From positions 22,539,592-22,603,591 of the forward strand of contig NC_135554.1 of assembly GCF_964340395.1 (NCBI RefSeq): DNA of 64,000 nt, given 5' to 3'. Origin of the DNA: Glandiceps talaboti. Taxonomy: Eukaryota > Hemichordata > Enteropneusta > Spengelidae. Of this stretch, positions 31,745 to 44,800 are shown one piece after another. A program made the translations under genes and the position numbers. How positions within the stretch are numbered: the first letter of the stretch is position 1; the number at the start of each line of letters is the position of its first letter. The notes under the pieces are model-generated. The model had not been told where the DNA came from. It was given only the letters and a program-made list of their open reading frames with translations, and searched no databases.

Positions 31745-32115
31745 TATGTATGATTGAATATTTACATTGGTGTGTGCATATAATGCTGATATTTGCACTA
31801 CAGTGCCGTACTGAAAACATTATTGCATATATGTATGCAAATGATATGCAAATGAGCATACAGTCATTTGTTGTACACGATATCGCATGATCGCAGTGGA
31901 TGAATTTGATGGAATTTTTGCTGTCCCAGGAAAGTATATGTAATAATACCAGAACCCCATGCCATATGAGTGCACTTGTGCTTGCTGTACTTTCTGCTGC
32001 AGAGAACATGGTCGCAGAGAACACTGCAAACACTTGTGGAAATACATGTACTTTGAGTACGCCACACTTGCACTCACGTGTCATGGGGTTCTGTCATAGT
32101 ATTGCAGTTCAGGGT
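31745..32115 (+). repeat. Dispersed octamer-bearing repeat, copy 2
   Basis: Paired ATGCAAAT at 31835 and 31846. The second half is itself an imperfect inverted repeat bounded by CAGAACCCCATG (about 31949) and CATGGGGTTCTG (about 32083). Same block order as the copy at 10975-11400. Confidence 0.7.
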
Positions 32116-33375
32116 CCTGTTCGGGGTTGAACAAGAAATACTTTACAGCTCTGACGATTTTACGAATAAAATAATCATTCTTAAATACAAGCGATACTGA
32201 ATTTTGCAAAAAATGTCTACAAAAAATGTTGTAAGAAATATGATGCGGGAATATGATACGAAATGATATTTTCTGTGATGTTTTTGTAATTCAAAAAGTG
32301 TAATTTTTTGGCAAGTCAACTTTTTTAAAACTCATTATTCTATACTTTCTTAAGACTAATGTTTGAATGCATCAGAATATATTTGAATGAAATTACTTTC
32401 TTAGAAATGTCATAATATGTGGGAATATATTGGAATGATGTTCATTACTCCAGGAATACATTGCCAGACAAGTTTATCAAAACAAACACCATCTGAAAGT
32501 TTTTGAAATAAATAGTAAATTCTTAGAAATGCCCCTCTATTCAGACTATACTAAAAAGGGCTGACATATATTACTTTAAAATTGTGAACACAAAACTCAT
32601 ATTTTAGACCCCAATGTATGTTGTACTTGAATTTACTTCAAAATTATCTCAGAAGACCGCAGGTGTTTCATCGTTTATTGCATTTCCAACTTACTTTTTA
32701 CTAAATTTCCAACTACCTAGGGAATTCAGTACTACTCAAGCTGCTCATTATTTGTTAAAAAAATAACTGAAAGATCAACAAAAGTAAATGCAGGGGATGA
32801 TGCAAGTGCTAGATAAAGGTCAAAGGTTGACAAACGTGTGTGCGCTATCATCCATTGGGTTACAATGAATGATCGTATAACTTTACGAATACTCGAGGGT
32901 ATACTGCACCTGCCACTTATGAATAAATATACATGTGATCACGTTCCGGCAGTTTATGATGTTTAAATAAAAAGTGTTGTTTTTGTAAATTATTAATTGT
33001 TGTCACGAATCATGTGAGACAGACAATGAGATCCCAAAGTTTATACTTCTCCAGCATCCAACATCAACATTGCATTCAATGTTTGCTTTTTTATTGACAA
33101 CAGCTTAGGGAATTATCAGCTTGTATTGAATTGAACTGAAGGTTGTGAGAATAACTGCGGTAGGGAATTTGTTTCTCCGATGAAAGTTTGTAGATATAAT
33201 TTGATTTAAAAGTTTGATAAAAATCTTTCTATTAGCTCAAGGAATCACCATGTAACCTCAGTAGGGAAGTGTGTATACATATGTTGCAAAATGCAATGTG
33301 AAAAGAAAAGTTACACTTTTGAATTCTGTCTTTTTTTCTTATGCAGTCTCAGCTCTGAGTTGAGGTGAAGGATGG
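32116..33375. other. Non-coding stretch
   Basis: No gene. About 32840-33020 is a more complex island with homeodomain-like words (TTTATGATG, AATTATTAATTG); its role is unknown. Confidence 0.45.
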
Positions 33376-33790
33376 GATGGGGGGGGGGGGGGCATGGGAT
33401 GGGGGGGCATTTATAAAGGGTAGAGTTTCACTTTGATGGATGAAAAGTATAAATTGGGGGTGGAAGAGTCTCTTCTGGGTAAAGAATAGAGATTTCTAAA
33501 GTGTAGAGATTTCACTTTGATGGATAAATTGGGGATGGAAGATGGGGGTTATTTGTAATGGGTACAGATTTCACTTTGGTGGATAAAAAGTATAAATTTG
33601 GGTAAAAGGGGGATGGGATGCGGTATTTGTAGCAATAGGTTTCACTTATTGTTAAACCATAAATTTGGAATGATGACAGGGGTGGAGGATAGATTTCTCT
33701 TTTGGAGAAAGTAGTTAAACTGGGAGTTGAAGGTGAGATGGGGTATATGTAAATGATGGATTCACTCTTTTGGGTAAAAAAGTATAGATT
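33376..33790. repeat. ~85-bp minisatellite (TTTCACTTTGATGGAT unit) with G runs
   Basis: About five units with TAGA-TTTCACTTTGATGGAT-AAAAGTATAAATTTGGG. It starts with G14 (33379-33392) and G7 (33401-33407). The array resumes at 34240-34380 after the ATCAT block. Confidence 0.8.
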
Positions 33791-33795
33791 TTCAT

Positions 33796-34022
33796 ATCAT
33801 ATCATATCATATCATATCATATCATGTCATGTCATGTCATGTCATGTCATGTCATGTCATGTCATGTCATATCATATCATATCATATCATATATCATATA
33901 TCATATCATATATCATATCATCATATCATATCATATCATATCATATATCATCATATCATATATCATATCATATATCATATCATCATATCATATCATATCA
34001 TATCATATCATATATCATATCA
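33796..34022. repeat. (ATCAT/GTCAT)n pentanucleotide block
   Basis: About 45 units: ATCAT, then a homogeneous GTCAT stretch, then ATCAT with ATATC interruptions. It is inserted in, or grown inside, the 85-bp minisatellite. Confidence 0.95.
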
Positions 34023-34239
34023 ATTACAGCTAAGAAGGCTAAGAGCCTATGAGCTGATTGTGAGTCAGATACCAAAAATGTTACAGTCAAATGTTCAACA
34101 GACTAAGGGTATACAGTTACTACTACAGTTATTTTTTTTGGGGGGGGCTTTTTTTCACTATATAAAAGTACAGATATTACAGTTCATACATAAAACAGTC
34201 CATAGTTCAGTCCTGAGTCAAACAGTGTACTTCACATAG

Positions 34240-34385
34240 AAACATTTTGGTAGAGGGTGTGGATGGGATTGAGGTAAATGATAGATTTCACTTTGATGGA
34301 TTAAAAAAGTATAAATTTGGATTAAAGAATGGGGGTATTTGTAGTGATATATTCCTCTCTGGTGGATACAAAAAAATAGTATTGG
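34240..34385. repeat. Continuation of the ~85-bp minisatellite
   Basis: GATAGATTTCACTTTGATGG, then TATAAATTTGGATTAAAGAA and TGGGGGTATTTGTAGTGATA, match the array at 33.4-33.8 kb. Confidence 0.75.
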
Positions 34386-36350
34386 CTGAATGAAATGTTG
34401 CAAACTCATTTGTATTCAGTCTTTGTCCAAGTGGTAAGTTGATGTTAAACAGAACTACACGTAACATGCACACAGGAATGAAAACTTGTCCCACCAGTGC
34501 TAGGTCTTACAAAAGTGGGATCTGAACCTTTGAGCTTTATTAAAAGCTATGTACTGATTTTGAACAGGTCGTGAACTTTGTTAAGAAGTTTGGTTGTTAA
34601 AGCACTGGAGCTTTTACTCACATGACAGGTTTTGAATCCCGTACATGGTGGAGATCATGTCACGATATGGCAGTCATATCCGTGGGGAGTCTCGGCATGG
34701 ATGACAGATCATGCAAGTCAAATTTGCGATCAATGAAAATATTCCTGGTTGTGGTTATGACCCACAGCATGTGTGATATACAGCGTACAAAAAAGACTAA
34801 AAACCCAGATGATGTATGTAGATTGTGACGCATTCACACATCTATGGTCCTCTAGGGTGGCACAATATTTGATATCGTACTTAAATAACCAAAATTTATG
34901 ATAGAATTTTATAACTTTTTGGAAAAGCTAAATTTTATAGCTGGCTTTCAGAGAGTTCTGAACTTTTAGAGTGATATAAATTTAATAGTCTGGTGCTAAT
35001 TTCTTACCAAAATTCATGATTACCTCAGAATGTTTTCTGTATTTTTTAAACTTTGTTGTGAAATCTGTGTTTTATTTTAGCATCAGATTCATATGGTTTC
35101 AACTGTTAGAGTCAAAACAAACTTTTACAATGATGTTAATATCTCACCCAAATTTATGAATTGATTGGGTGTTTTTTTCAACTTTTAGAATATCTAAATT
35201 TTATTTTTGTGTCAGATTGACAGGGTTTTGAACTTTTTTGAATGAAATTTTTTATCATGTATTGTTCTTGGCACTGCTGAGTTTTATTCTAAGCAGTGTT
35301 TCATTTGTTGTAGACCTAAAGAGTGAAAAAATCTGATCAGAATTGCAGCAATTTCTCAGCCACATTTTATTGAACAATTTTTTTTTTTTAAAAATAAAAA
35401 ATTTCTTGCAACATTTCACATCAAAATTTATATGCGACAGTGGTGGTTTTACTGACTCAAGTACCGGAGAAATTTTCTACCAGAGCCATTCCAATAAATT
35501 TCTTAGTATACATACATTTTTGTCACTTGAATATGTTTCATTTTATTGTAAATTTGTACAATTTGATTCATCGAAATAAGCCATACAGCAAATAATGACG
35601 ACATTTTGAATTAAAAGGCCCTTGTTGGATAAGGTGTAAAAAAACATCTGAATGACAGAGCTGTAAAAAAAAGTTGGTCTAAAAAAAAAAAATGATCCTC
35701 TGTAATCCACATGGCTCCAGTGATAAGACAACACTAATACAAGAACCTGTGGTTCAAATATTAAGCTCTAATAAGTATATTTGAACTAAATCATGTCTGG
35801 CAGTTTGTAAGGTCTGATACCTAAACTCTACACCAAATTTGATATCGTATCCATTCATATTTCAAAAACCTTCCCCAGGAAAATAAATATTCCAGTAAAT
35901 TATTGATGAAACTTGTATTGTGTGAACGAGAAGTTTTTCACAATTCTATATATTTGTCTACGTTCAGGAGACAGGAGAGCTATAAAAAACAAACTCTCAA
36001 AAGTCATGAATCAATACCTACATATTTACATCTAACAGTCAGATAATTACAAACGAATTTGAGCAAAATTTCTTTTATGTATTTTGGGTGATTAGACGGG
36101 ATATGTTTGGATAACTTTGCTTACATTTATTATGCAGTCTTGGCGTGAACAGACTTTATGCATGGCAACTCTCCTGTGATGCTAGTCATCAAGGGAGAAG
36201 TTGAGAAACTCAACTTTTCACAGGTGGATTTCTTGTCTTAGATAACATCTCCTTTGACCATGACTGACTTAGATTGAGATTTCCTGTTTGGAATCGTGAT
36301 AGTTCTTTTATTTCCCAAATGTGTAAAAAAAGATGCGTTCACAATTATGG
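34386..36350. other. Non-coding AT-rich stretch
   Basis: No gene. 34880-35250 shows weak ~100-bp periodicity (TTT-GAACTTTTAGA followed by TTTAT-GTCAGATT), suggesting an eroded tandem array. Nothing else is supportable. Confidence 0.45.
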
Positions 36351-36354
36351 AGGA

Positions 36355-36860
36355 TCTTGAGTAAATTAAGGAACTGGGAATTCGTCATTGGGCTGTCACA
36401 AGGAAAGATTTTTAAGGGATGGGGATCAATTACAAATAGAGGATGACAGGATGAGGGGAAATTAAAGAGGAGGGGCATATTGATGAGAGAGGACTTAGGA
36501 AGTGGAGAGAGATATGACTTACTTAAATTAAGCTACAGAGATTTTGTCATTGTGCTGTCAAAAAGTAACATTTGAAGTGATTGGAGTCAGTGGTAAGAGA
36601 TCCGATTGGTGGTGGTAAGAGATCTGATGACAGGATGAGGGGAAATTAAGGGGAGGGGCATCTTGATGAATGAGGTGGAAGAGGAGGAGAGATACAAGTT
36701 TTGTGGACATTTATAGGGTGCATGAAATATGTCATTGGGCTGTCAACAAGTGAAGGTTTGAAGGGAAGGGAGTCAGTTTAATATTGAATGATGGTAAGAG
36801 ATATGACAACACTGAGGATGAGGGGAGGGGCATCTTGATGAGAGCAAGAGACAGAGACAG
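36355..36860. repeat. ~180-bp tandem repeat, three units
   Basis: Units start near 36355, 36536 and 36716. Each has GTCATTG-GCTGTCA, GGAGTCA, GATGACAGGATGAGGGG and GGAGGGGCAT-TTGATGA. A fragment (GGGGCATCTTGATGAGGGGC) recurs at 38343. Confidence 0.8.
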
Positions 36861-38400
36861 ACAGACAGACAGAGTGGTGACAGAACATGATAATCTGAGA
36901 AACAGACAGTAGTGAAAGATACATCAATCACTTTAACGATAAAATAAATGCACAATAAGTGACTACACAATGACTTCAATGTTCGTCCATTTGCTACAAA
37001 TGAGGATCATGAGATATATGGGACTAAAGACGGAATATGAATATATACATATATACACTTTCCACTTGGGTAAAAAAAACATCTGGAAAGTCAGTCCCAA
37101 AGTTACACGGACATCTTGACAACATTGTCACGGGTGTACTTTGGGCTGACGTATTTGTAAGTATGAACCATGAGACTATGGAATGTTTATTCCCGCAAGG
37201 AACATGAAGAGAGGTGCTAGGATAAAAAGGATATTATTGGGAAGAGAGGGGATGGAAGAGTAGAATTAAGAATAGCCATAAATGTGGAAGTAGAAGGATA
37301 CAGTAGTGTAGAGGTTAATTCAATTGGTCGTTGACTTGATTACAACGATACATCTCAAGTATACTTGTAACTTCCTATATGTCCTTATTACAGTAAGTTT
37401 TTGTTACGGAGTACAACTCAATTTAGACCGTGTCTGTACTACGACCACAACACTTGCAGTTGTGACGTAAAATCATGTAGCACGTACACCATTGGGTAAT
37501 ATGTAAGCTGAGTTTATAAGCTTTTAACTCAAGTGAAAAAACTTGCAAAAAACTTTGAATAAACTATTCTCGTATAATGTTAATGCCTGATTTCTATGGC
37601 ATTGTTGTTGATAAGTTGTGTTCTGGCATTGTTAGAACTTTTGACTGCATAGTAAGAAGTTCCTGTACATTTTTCATAGGTATGATAAATTGCGTCATGT
37701 TTTATCCTGATGCCAGGTTTCAGGTCAGTCAATTGTATGTGATGGTTAACATAATACACCAGTTGGTAGAATACTGTGAGTACCTTTTGATATATAGATT
37801 GCATCCCAAAATCATATCAACTTAGTTTGTTTCCCTTTACAGGTTTTTGAGATGAAGTGATTGTATATCAGTTTTGATTTTGTAATTTTGAATACTTATA
37901 TTATTACATCATCCAAGTACAGTTAAACAGAAATTTACAAAGTTACAACAGAATTTGAGAAAAAAATATATTGAGTTTGTTTATGATGAAGACATTTGTG
38001 GCATTCCGTTAAAAGGATTTGGATTTACATGCCTTTCACTTGTTGAATAAACCAGGTTGTTGAAAGGGAGCCGCTGGAGTTTAAGAAAAAAAAAATTATT
38101 TGAAAAAGCCTACTTTGGTGCAACCCTAGGTAAATCTTGCCATTTTATAAAATCTTAATAATGATATATAAAAAAAATTCAACAGATGACTGACTTGCCA
38201 ATTCTCATACAAAATGATTTGAAATCAACATACTATAGTTTTAGAATTAATTAATTGCTTGGTTGATTTTAATTAATTTGGTTACATTTGTATTCAATTT
38301 AGCAGATTCATGAAGGTATGAGGGGTAAGAAAGGAAAGGAAAAGGGGCATCTTGATGAGGGGCAATACAAAGGAATATAAAGGAGGGTAAAGTTACACAG
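36861..38400. other. Non-coding stretch
   Basis: No recognised gene. Overlapping frames on both strands at about 37577-37825 are short and without domains. Confidence 0.45.

Positions 38401-38452
<52 letters not shown>
38401..38452. repeat. (CA)n microsatellite
   Basis: About 25 uninterrupted CA units. Confidence 0.97.
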
Positions 38453-39690
38453 GCAGATCAACTTTATGAAGTAGTATGTAGTAGTAAGCTTTTGATCTGT
38501 CAAGTTTGGTTGATCCCCTTCAGATCCCCTTTCATTCATTTTGATGAATAATTTTTGGTCGAAGTACAATCAAAAACATTATGTGCCAGTTTTGTGTTAA
38601 TTGAGCTGTCAAGACACTGAAAATTGCATACTTCAAAATCGGCACACAAAAAAATCGTAGTATGGGTAGATTTGACAGCCTAGAAATTGATGGTGCATAT
38701 GTGTAGCTATTAAAGACTATGAGTGATAGTAGGAGTGCCCAGTGAGACTGGGAAATGTTGTGTGCTCTGCTGGACTAGCTTTATTCTCAGCTAGGTTCAC
38801 CATGTCAGGAACAGATAGATGAGTCTGCAGAGATTTCATTCCTTAGTTGTGTTCACTACGTGTGCTTACAACCCGCTTTTCAACTCAGCATGACTAGAAT
38901 GAAATCCGGGAATGAAATCCACTCTTCGATTCTCATGTATTCTATTCCTTTAATATTTGTAGTCTTATTTCCCTTTAGAGTCAGGGAGGCGGAGAAAATA
39001 TTTTTTCTTTTATTGGCTCAGTTCCTGATATTTCAGTGGTCGGGGTATAGAGTCCCACCTAGCAATTAATTTCTGAGGGAATTCAACTGAGTCGAGAGCA
39101 TCACGAAAGCTTGTCAATTGCATCTGAAGAAATTGTCATTCGTCAAGGCTGACTTCTCCGTAAGATTGCAATATGCGTGTTCATTTCGTTAGTCCTTTGT
39201 TCACTTTTCCCATTTCTGTGAATAGCCTTCAAAGCCTAGTAAATCTGTTTGTTTGATGTATACAAACCTGATTTGATGTGGTATGCTGCCACTCTGTCTC
39301 ACCAAGTAGTCTCAATCTCTTTATTTAGGTCTGCCATTGTCTGATTCGTATTATCCAACTCCTTCACTCCCACAAATCCAATTTCGGTGAAATATGCAAA
39401 TATAATACACTTTTTTGAATCATTTCATTCCTGCCAGGGATTTCGGACTACTTTCCGTTCATTTCCACGGCCCGATATGAAATCACGTTTTTTTTCTAAT
39501 TGTTTATTTCCATGTCTCAACGTAATCCATTTCAGGCAGACAATGCAATTGTTATTGGTAATTGAATAAGGTTTGGTATTATGCGTCCGTTCTGACTTTG
39601 GTAATTACCTGCCTGTTTCGTTCCTCACATTGCTACTGTTCATATCACTCTAGTTTCCCCTCGTAGGTTCTAGTGTCAATTTCAACTTTC
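38453..39690. other. Gene-less stretch with a GC-richer island
   Basis: 38740-39620 is less AT-rich than its surroundings and holds the directly repeated word GGGAATGAAATCC (38890-38930 region). No coding frame with a recognisable domain. Confidence 0.4.
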
Positions 39691-40100
39691 TGACTATCTT
39701 TCTCACCTTCAGCACTATTCAGAACACTTTCCCAATTTTTTGGTGTTCTTTGTCAATTTTATGTAAAATATTCATTTTGTATATTTCTTCTCCTGTTTTA
39801 TAAACATTTATTTGGCAACAATTGTCAGTATTTTGGGTGTTTTCTGTTAATTTCAGTCTAAAAAAAAAGTACATTTCTTTTTCCAGTTATTAAAATTCAT
39901 TCAACAACACTTGTCAATTTTGTGAGCATTTTGTGTCAATTTCAGTTAAAAATATGAAATTTATTTGACAACATTTGTAGGTGTTTTCTGTTAAAATATC
40001 AGTTAAAATATTCATTTTCTGTATGTACATTTCTTTGTTGTCTTGAAATGAATGTTTAATATTTGACAACACTTTTCCGTTTTTTTTTTTATACCATTCC
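39690..40100. repeat. Degenerate ~105-bp tandem repeat, about four units
   Basis: Repeated order: CAACA-TTGTCA-TTTTG, GTGTTTTCTGT-AATTTCAG, TAAAATATTCATT, GTACATTTCTT. Confidence 0.65.
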
Positions 40101-41880
40101 ATTTTGAAAAGCAAACAGCATCTTCCTCTTAAAGCACAGAATAGATTGAATTTCACAGGTTTAACTGTCTACATTCAGAAAACCCACATTCTATATAAAT
40201 TTTGCTACATGAATAAAACATAGAAAGACCTAACTTATTTCACATTTTGAAATCAAAATACAACAGAACTGAAAACACAAACCAAGTAATGTATTCTGAC
40301 ATTGATAAAGCCATTTCTCTTTCTTTCTTTTTTTTATTTCAGGAGTCAAGATTAATTCTCAGATTTAGTTTGTAAATTTTCAAATAAAAGCAAAATTTTG
40401 AATAACAACAAAATTTTGCATGGTTGTGAAACTTAAGTGTTTGTGAAGATGTTTTGGCAAAAAATTAGGTTTATGGTAGTCACGCAAGATTTCCATATTT
40501 TTGAAAAAGTGATAAAAGTTCACAGAAATATTATATCTAATATTAGTAATTAAATATTAAAAAGAGCATGAATTTTATCTAATGAAATGTCCAAAATAAT
40601 ATGAATGATATTGTCAAATTATGTTTAATATTAAAATTCATTTTCCAACAAAGTCTCCAAAGGTTTATTTATCAGCTAAGAAGTCACAAAGATGATAAAA
40701 TAGATTTTTGATAAGTGAAATATTATTTCAAAATTTCAAATTAAAAAAATGGAAGACAATTTATTATATGAGAATCATGAAATTGAAACAATTTCCATTT
40801 TAATTCTTATAATTTCATGTTTCATTTTCTCTTCTTTTCTGTTTTAAATTTAACATAACTGGTGTATATTTCAAATTCTTAAATATCACAACAATTAATG
40901 TCACTGAAATGTCATCAACCATAGACCAAAATGATTAGTAAACAAAGAAGCAAAGAGATGTAAATTCACATATCTGTTAGGTATATAAGGCCTAATAAAA
41001 ATAGTTGTTTGGTTCCAGTTACCCGACCCCCATCTAGTTATTCATGCTGACCCTAAACTTATCTTTATGTATTTGAGAAAATAAATAATAAAATCACGAA
41101 AATCATGAAGTCTTGTAAGAAATTGTGGATGTGGAAACTGACATCAACTTAAAAAGACAATATAAAACTGTTCTTCCAATCTGTAATGGCTGTACATCTG
41201 ATGAGAAGAAACCAATAACACAGAGACCATATGGAAAACAACGGAAAACATAACTACCTGAACTAGACACTCACAAATGAAAAAAATAATTTTTTGAATA
41301 AAATAAAAAATCTACCTACCCCACCTATTCTAAAATTGAATGTAATCAGAACTACACAATTTTTTTTTTTACACCTAATCACTGATTATTATTATTATTA
41401 AAATCATTGACAAGTATTTTTAACAGGGTCATCATAAACATACTAGTATTTAACTCTCCTATTCTGTGCAGAAAACAACAGCTACAACGTGGTAGTTAAA
41501 AAAAGATCTTCAAAGTGAACCGTTCATATTAAAATTTCACCATACGGGAAACGAGTAATATTACGAATAAGTAGCTATGACCTTCATACAACATTTTCTA
41601 TTTAGTTTTAGTTAAGATCTTATTAAGTATTTACTTCAGGCAAATAACTTAAAGAAAACCATTAATCACCATGTATGTTTCCAAGGACTTTAATAAACTG
41701 TTAACATTGAGACTTTGGCTCTGGGGGTCAAGAGTTCATTTGTCTAACACGGTGAAGGGTAATGACCTCTTGTTTCAAAGATACAAATTATCCAGTGTTT
41801 GTGTAGTAGTTATGTTCATGGTGTGTTGTAATTGCAGTATTATATTTAACGATGCGGTACACAGTTGAAGAGTAATGACA
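40101..41880. other. Very AT-rich non-coding stretch
   Basis: Nothing supportable; short A/T homopolymers only. Confidence 0.5.
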
Positions 41881-41884
41881 GTGA

Positions 41885-42165
41885 AAAAATCCCTCTAATT
41901 TTTTTGGTTATTTTGTACAAGAATTGATATTTTCAAGATTTTGATATTGAGAGGCATGAATTCCATCAATTTTTTTGTTTTTTTTGTACAAGTTTGTGCA
42001 TGACTATCGATATTTTCAAGATTTTATTATTGATATTCATAATCCACTAAATTTGTGCTATTTGGTACAAGAATCGGTATTTCAAACTGACATGTCAAAT
42101 TTTACCAAATTTGTGTTATTTTTGTACAATATACTGATATTTTCAAGATCTTTGGCAATTAAGGC
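41885..42165. repeat. Degenerate ~80-bp tandem repeat, about four units
   Basis: Recurring TTGT-TATTTTGTACAAG, GATATTTTCAAGATTTT and ATTCCATCAATTT. Confidence 0.65.
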
Positions 42166-42289
42166 ATTTTAACTGTCAGGTGAATCAGACGATGAGAATT
42201 TTGATGAATGAAGACTAAGATTTGTCAAAGTCTAAAAATAGTGTTACAGTAATATTGTTGGATTTAACATGTGGGCAACCAATGTTCCA

Positions 42290-42850
42290 AATCCCTATTA
42301 TTCTGTGTCTTGAAGAATATAGCTTGTAACCACCATATTTGGTTATTTTATTTCCTTATTTGGTATTGTTCCTGCAAGCTTTTACAACCATATTTGGTGG
42401 TTGATACTCCTTATTTGGAATCCTATAACAAACTCTATCAACACCATTTGGTGAATGATCCCCTTATTTGGCATTTCTGCATCAAATTTTCATGACAATA
42501 CTTAATGATTTATGTTAGTTTTGTTTGCAACAAACTTTGAACACCAGATTTGACCCATGAGTTTCCTTATTTAGAATTGCAACAGTAAAAGTGACTACCA
42601 TATTTGGCCTATTAATTTCCTTATTAGAATAGTCACAGTAAACTTTGACTACCAATTTTTATTTGGTGAATCAATTGCCAAATTTGGGATTGGTACAGTA
42701 AACTTTAGCTTCCATATTTGGTGTGTCAATTCCATATTTGGGATTGGTACAGCCAACTTTTGCTACCATATTTGGTGTGTCAATTCCATATTTGGGATTG
42801 GTACAGCCAACTTTTGCTACCATATTTGGTGAATCAATTTCTATATATGG
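42290..42850. repeat. Minisatellite with CCATATTTGG words, ending in 54-bp exact units
   Basis: The left part has diverged ~60-bp units (CCATATTTGGTT...CCTTATTTGG). At 42721-42830 two nearly identical 54-bp units occur (TTCCATATTTGGGATTGG, then CAGCCAACTTTTGCTACC). Because 54 is divisible by three, both strands show repetitive pseudo-ORFs. Confidence 0.85.
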
Positions 42851-43299
42851 CAATGCTATTAAACAGAAATCCTCAAGACAGTTATTGAGTATGGCAGACT
42901 TTTTAGACAATATTAGGTTCTTATATAGAACTCTTTGAAGATTAATTTTCAATGAATTTGATCTCCATTGAACATTTTGTGGTGCTTACTGAAATGCCAA
43001 ATTGTCTTCTTTCAGAAGAAATAAAAATACAAAGCAAACAACTGTAAGTCTTCAACATGTTGCTTGTATCTTGGCGGCAAATATTTCTATTGATTTAATC
43101 CAATCGTCTAGACTTTCCTATTCAGCTGATATGCTTGAAGTCTACTTAAGTTGCTGAGTTTACCTTGCTTCAATTTCATGGAAGGTTTTTCAAAGCACTT
43201 TATTACGCAATATAAAAGCAGTGCCCATACCGCATAGACGATGAATTTAAGACAAAGTATGAGAAATTGGTTCAAGCATGAAACATTTTACTGTAATAA

Positions 43300-43470
43300 G
43301 AATCTCTTTCCCTCTGGACATTAAGACAAGATGCACATCTGGTACTTTTCAAGAGCAAACTCAAGACGTATCTATTCAAGGACGCATTCAGTATAAGATT
43401 GACCATTTCAACAGATTTGAACAGAACAATATGTTTCGGAGTCTGGTGTAATGGGAGTTCTGTTAATTGA
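43300..43470 (+). mobile_element. Probable 3' remnant of a LINE (non-LTR retrotransposon) reverse-transcriptase ORF
   Basis: In the frame starting at 43321 the sequence reads LVLFKSKLKTYLFKDAF, closely resembling the FKS-LKTHLF-AF segment near the C-terminus of many LINE polyproteins. The frame stops near 43470, followed by short TTGATTGG-type repeats as found at some LINE tails. Upstream catalytic domains are absent: a dead 5'-truncated copy. Confidence 0.45.
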
Positions 43471-44800
43471 TTGGTTGATTGATCAAGCCAGCTATGAGTA
43501 TCAGTAAATCTGAAACCGTGATGAAGTTAGTCAACGAAAACTTAAAGTTTATCTGTCGCCAAGCCTGTCTATTTTGTCTCGTATACTGATTAACGCATCC
43601 TTTGATGTGGTGTACATAGCAGTAAAATGTTATATGATAAAGTCGATGGAATCTATCTATATCAAACTCTGATGTGCAGAGTTTTTATGATAGGAAATGT
43701 AATATGGACACGGTTCCTTGAATAGTCCCTGATCGAAAAAAAAAGTCGCGACAAGTAATAATCAAAAAAGTATGATTAATGGTGTCTTGTAGCCACGGAA
43801 AGTCATCATCACTAAATGCATTCACACAGTTTTTAATTTCATTGCGGTAACCGAGTGCGTATAAAAGAGTGAAATTAAAAAACCTGTGGCTAATTTTCAC
43901 TTTCTCAGCAAAACCAACTAACCAAAACAAGTATTCAGTGCATACCATCATATTTCAACTTCCGTGACTTCCCAAAAAACTAATATTTCTTACTCGCTAC
44001 CCAACTCATTTAGTTCGCTTTCAGCCCGACTGCTTTTCCGACATCAATTATAAATGAACGGCATCTGCTCTCCAGCACACTTGGTGAAATTTATCATTGT
44101 CAGTTTTCTGACCCTCAAATTCACCATCAACATTTGTTCAAATCGGTGTTATGAATACTGCGTGATTTTATTGTTAATTTATATGTTATATCCACCGGGT
44201 CATTCCCACAAACTGATGTGTGTTTCTCCGATTATTCATTTTATCTTGACAAGCGAAAGCATAAAGTTTTAGAACAAAATAAATAAATAATTTATACCTG
44301 TCCTAGAGAACATTCTGATGAAACTTTTTCATCTCAATCATGCTACAGAATATTTCCCATTTATCTCACTTTTTCATCTCTTATTTTTTGCCTTCGTTGG
44401 TTATTATGTTTTTCCCTATTTTTCCTTTTATAAGTTTTACTTTGTATGTCCCAATTTCACTTTCAATAAACTGTATTTTAATAAATATTTAGTCACTAAT
44501 TACTGACTAATTTTTCATTTTCATTTACTTTATTTCGTAATTTTTTTTATTAGTTAAATATTGATTTCGAAACAAAACTGTACTTTTATATTTAGAACTT
44601 CTTCAAAAATTGTATCGTTTGATTTTGTGTGCAGCATTTTTTTTAGAAAAAAGGTGAAAACGAAAGTCTTACAAAAATACTAAACATCAAAGAAAAGTGA
44701 TATTTAACACCAGTAAAATGATTCTCAAAATAATTTAAAATTGAAAGTATTACAAAATCAAATAAAATATCAGATTTTTCATATTTCATAAATTCTGATG
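43471..44800. other. Non-coding stretch
   Basis: No recognised gene. A minus-strand frame (43951-43685, 88 residues) and a plus-strand frame (44054-44272) have no identifiable domain. Confidence 0.45.

Noticed and set aside
34500-34660. tRNA-like B-box words (GGTTTTGAATCCC on plus, GGTTCAGATCCC on minus)
   Set aside because: No A box at proper spacing and no cloverleaf could be drawn; at best a decayed tRNA-derived SINE.
36605-36640. CTGATGA followed by GAAA (hammerhead-like words)
   Set aside because: The intervening bases cannot form stem II and there is no complementary flank; part of a purine-rich tandem repeat.
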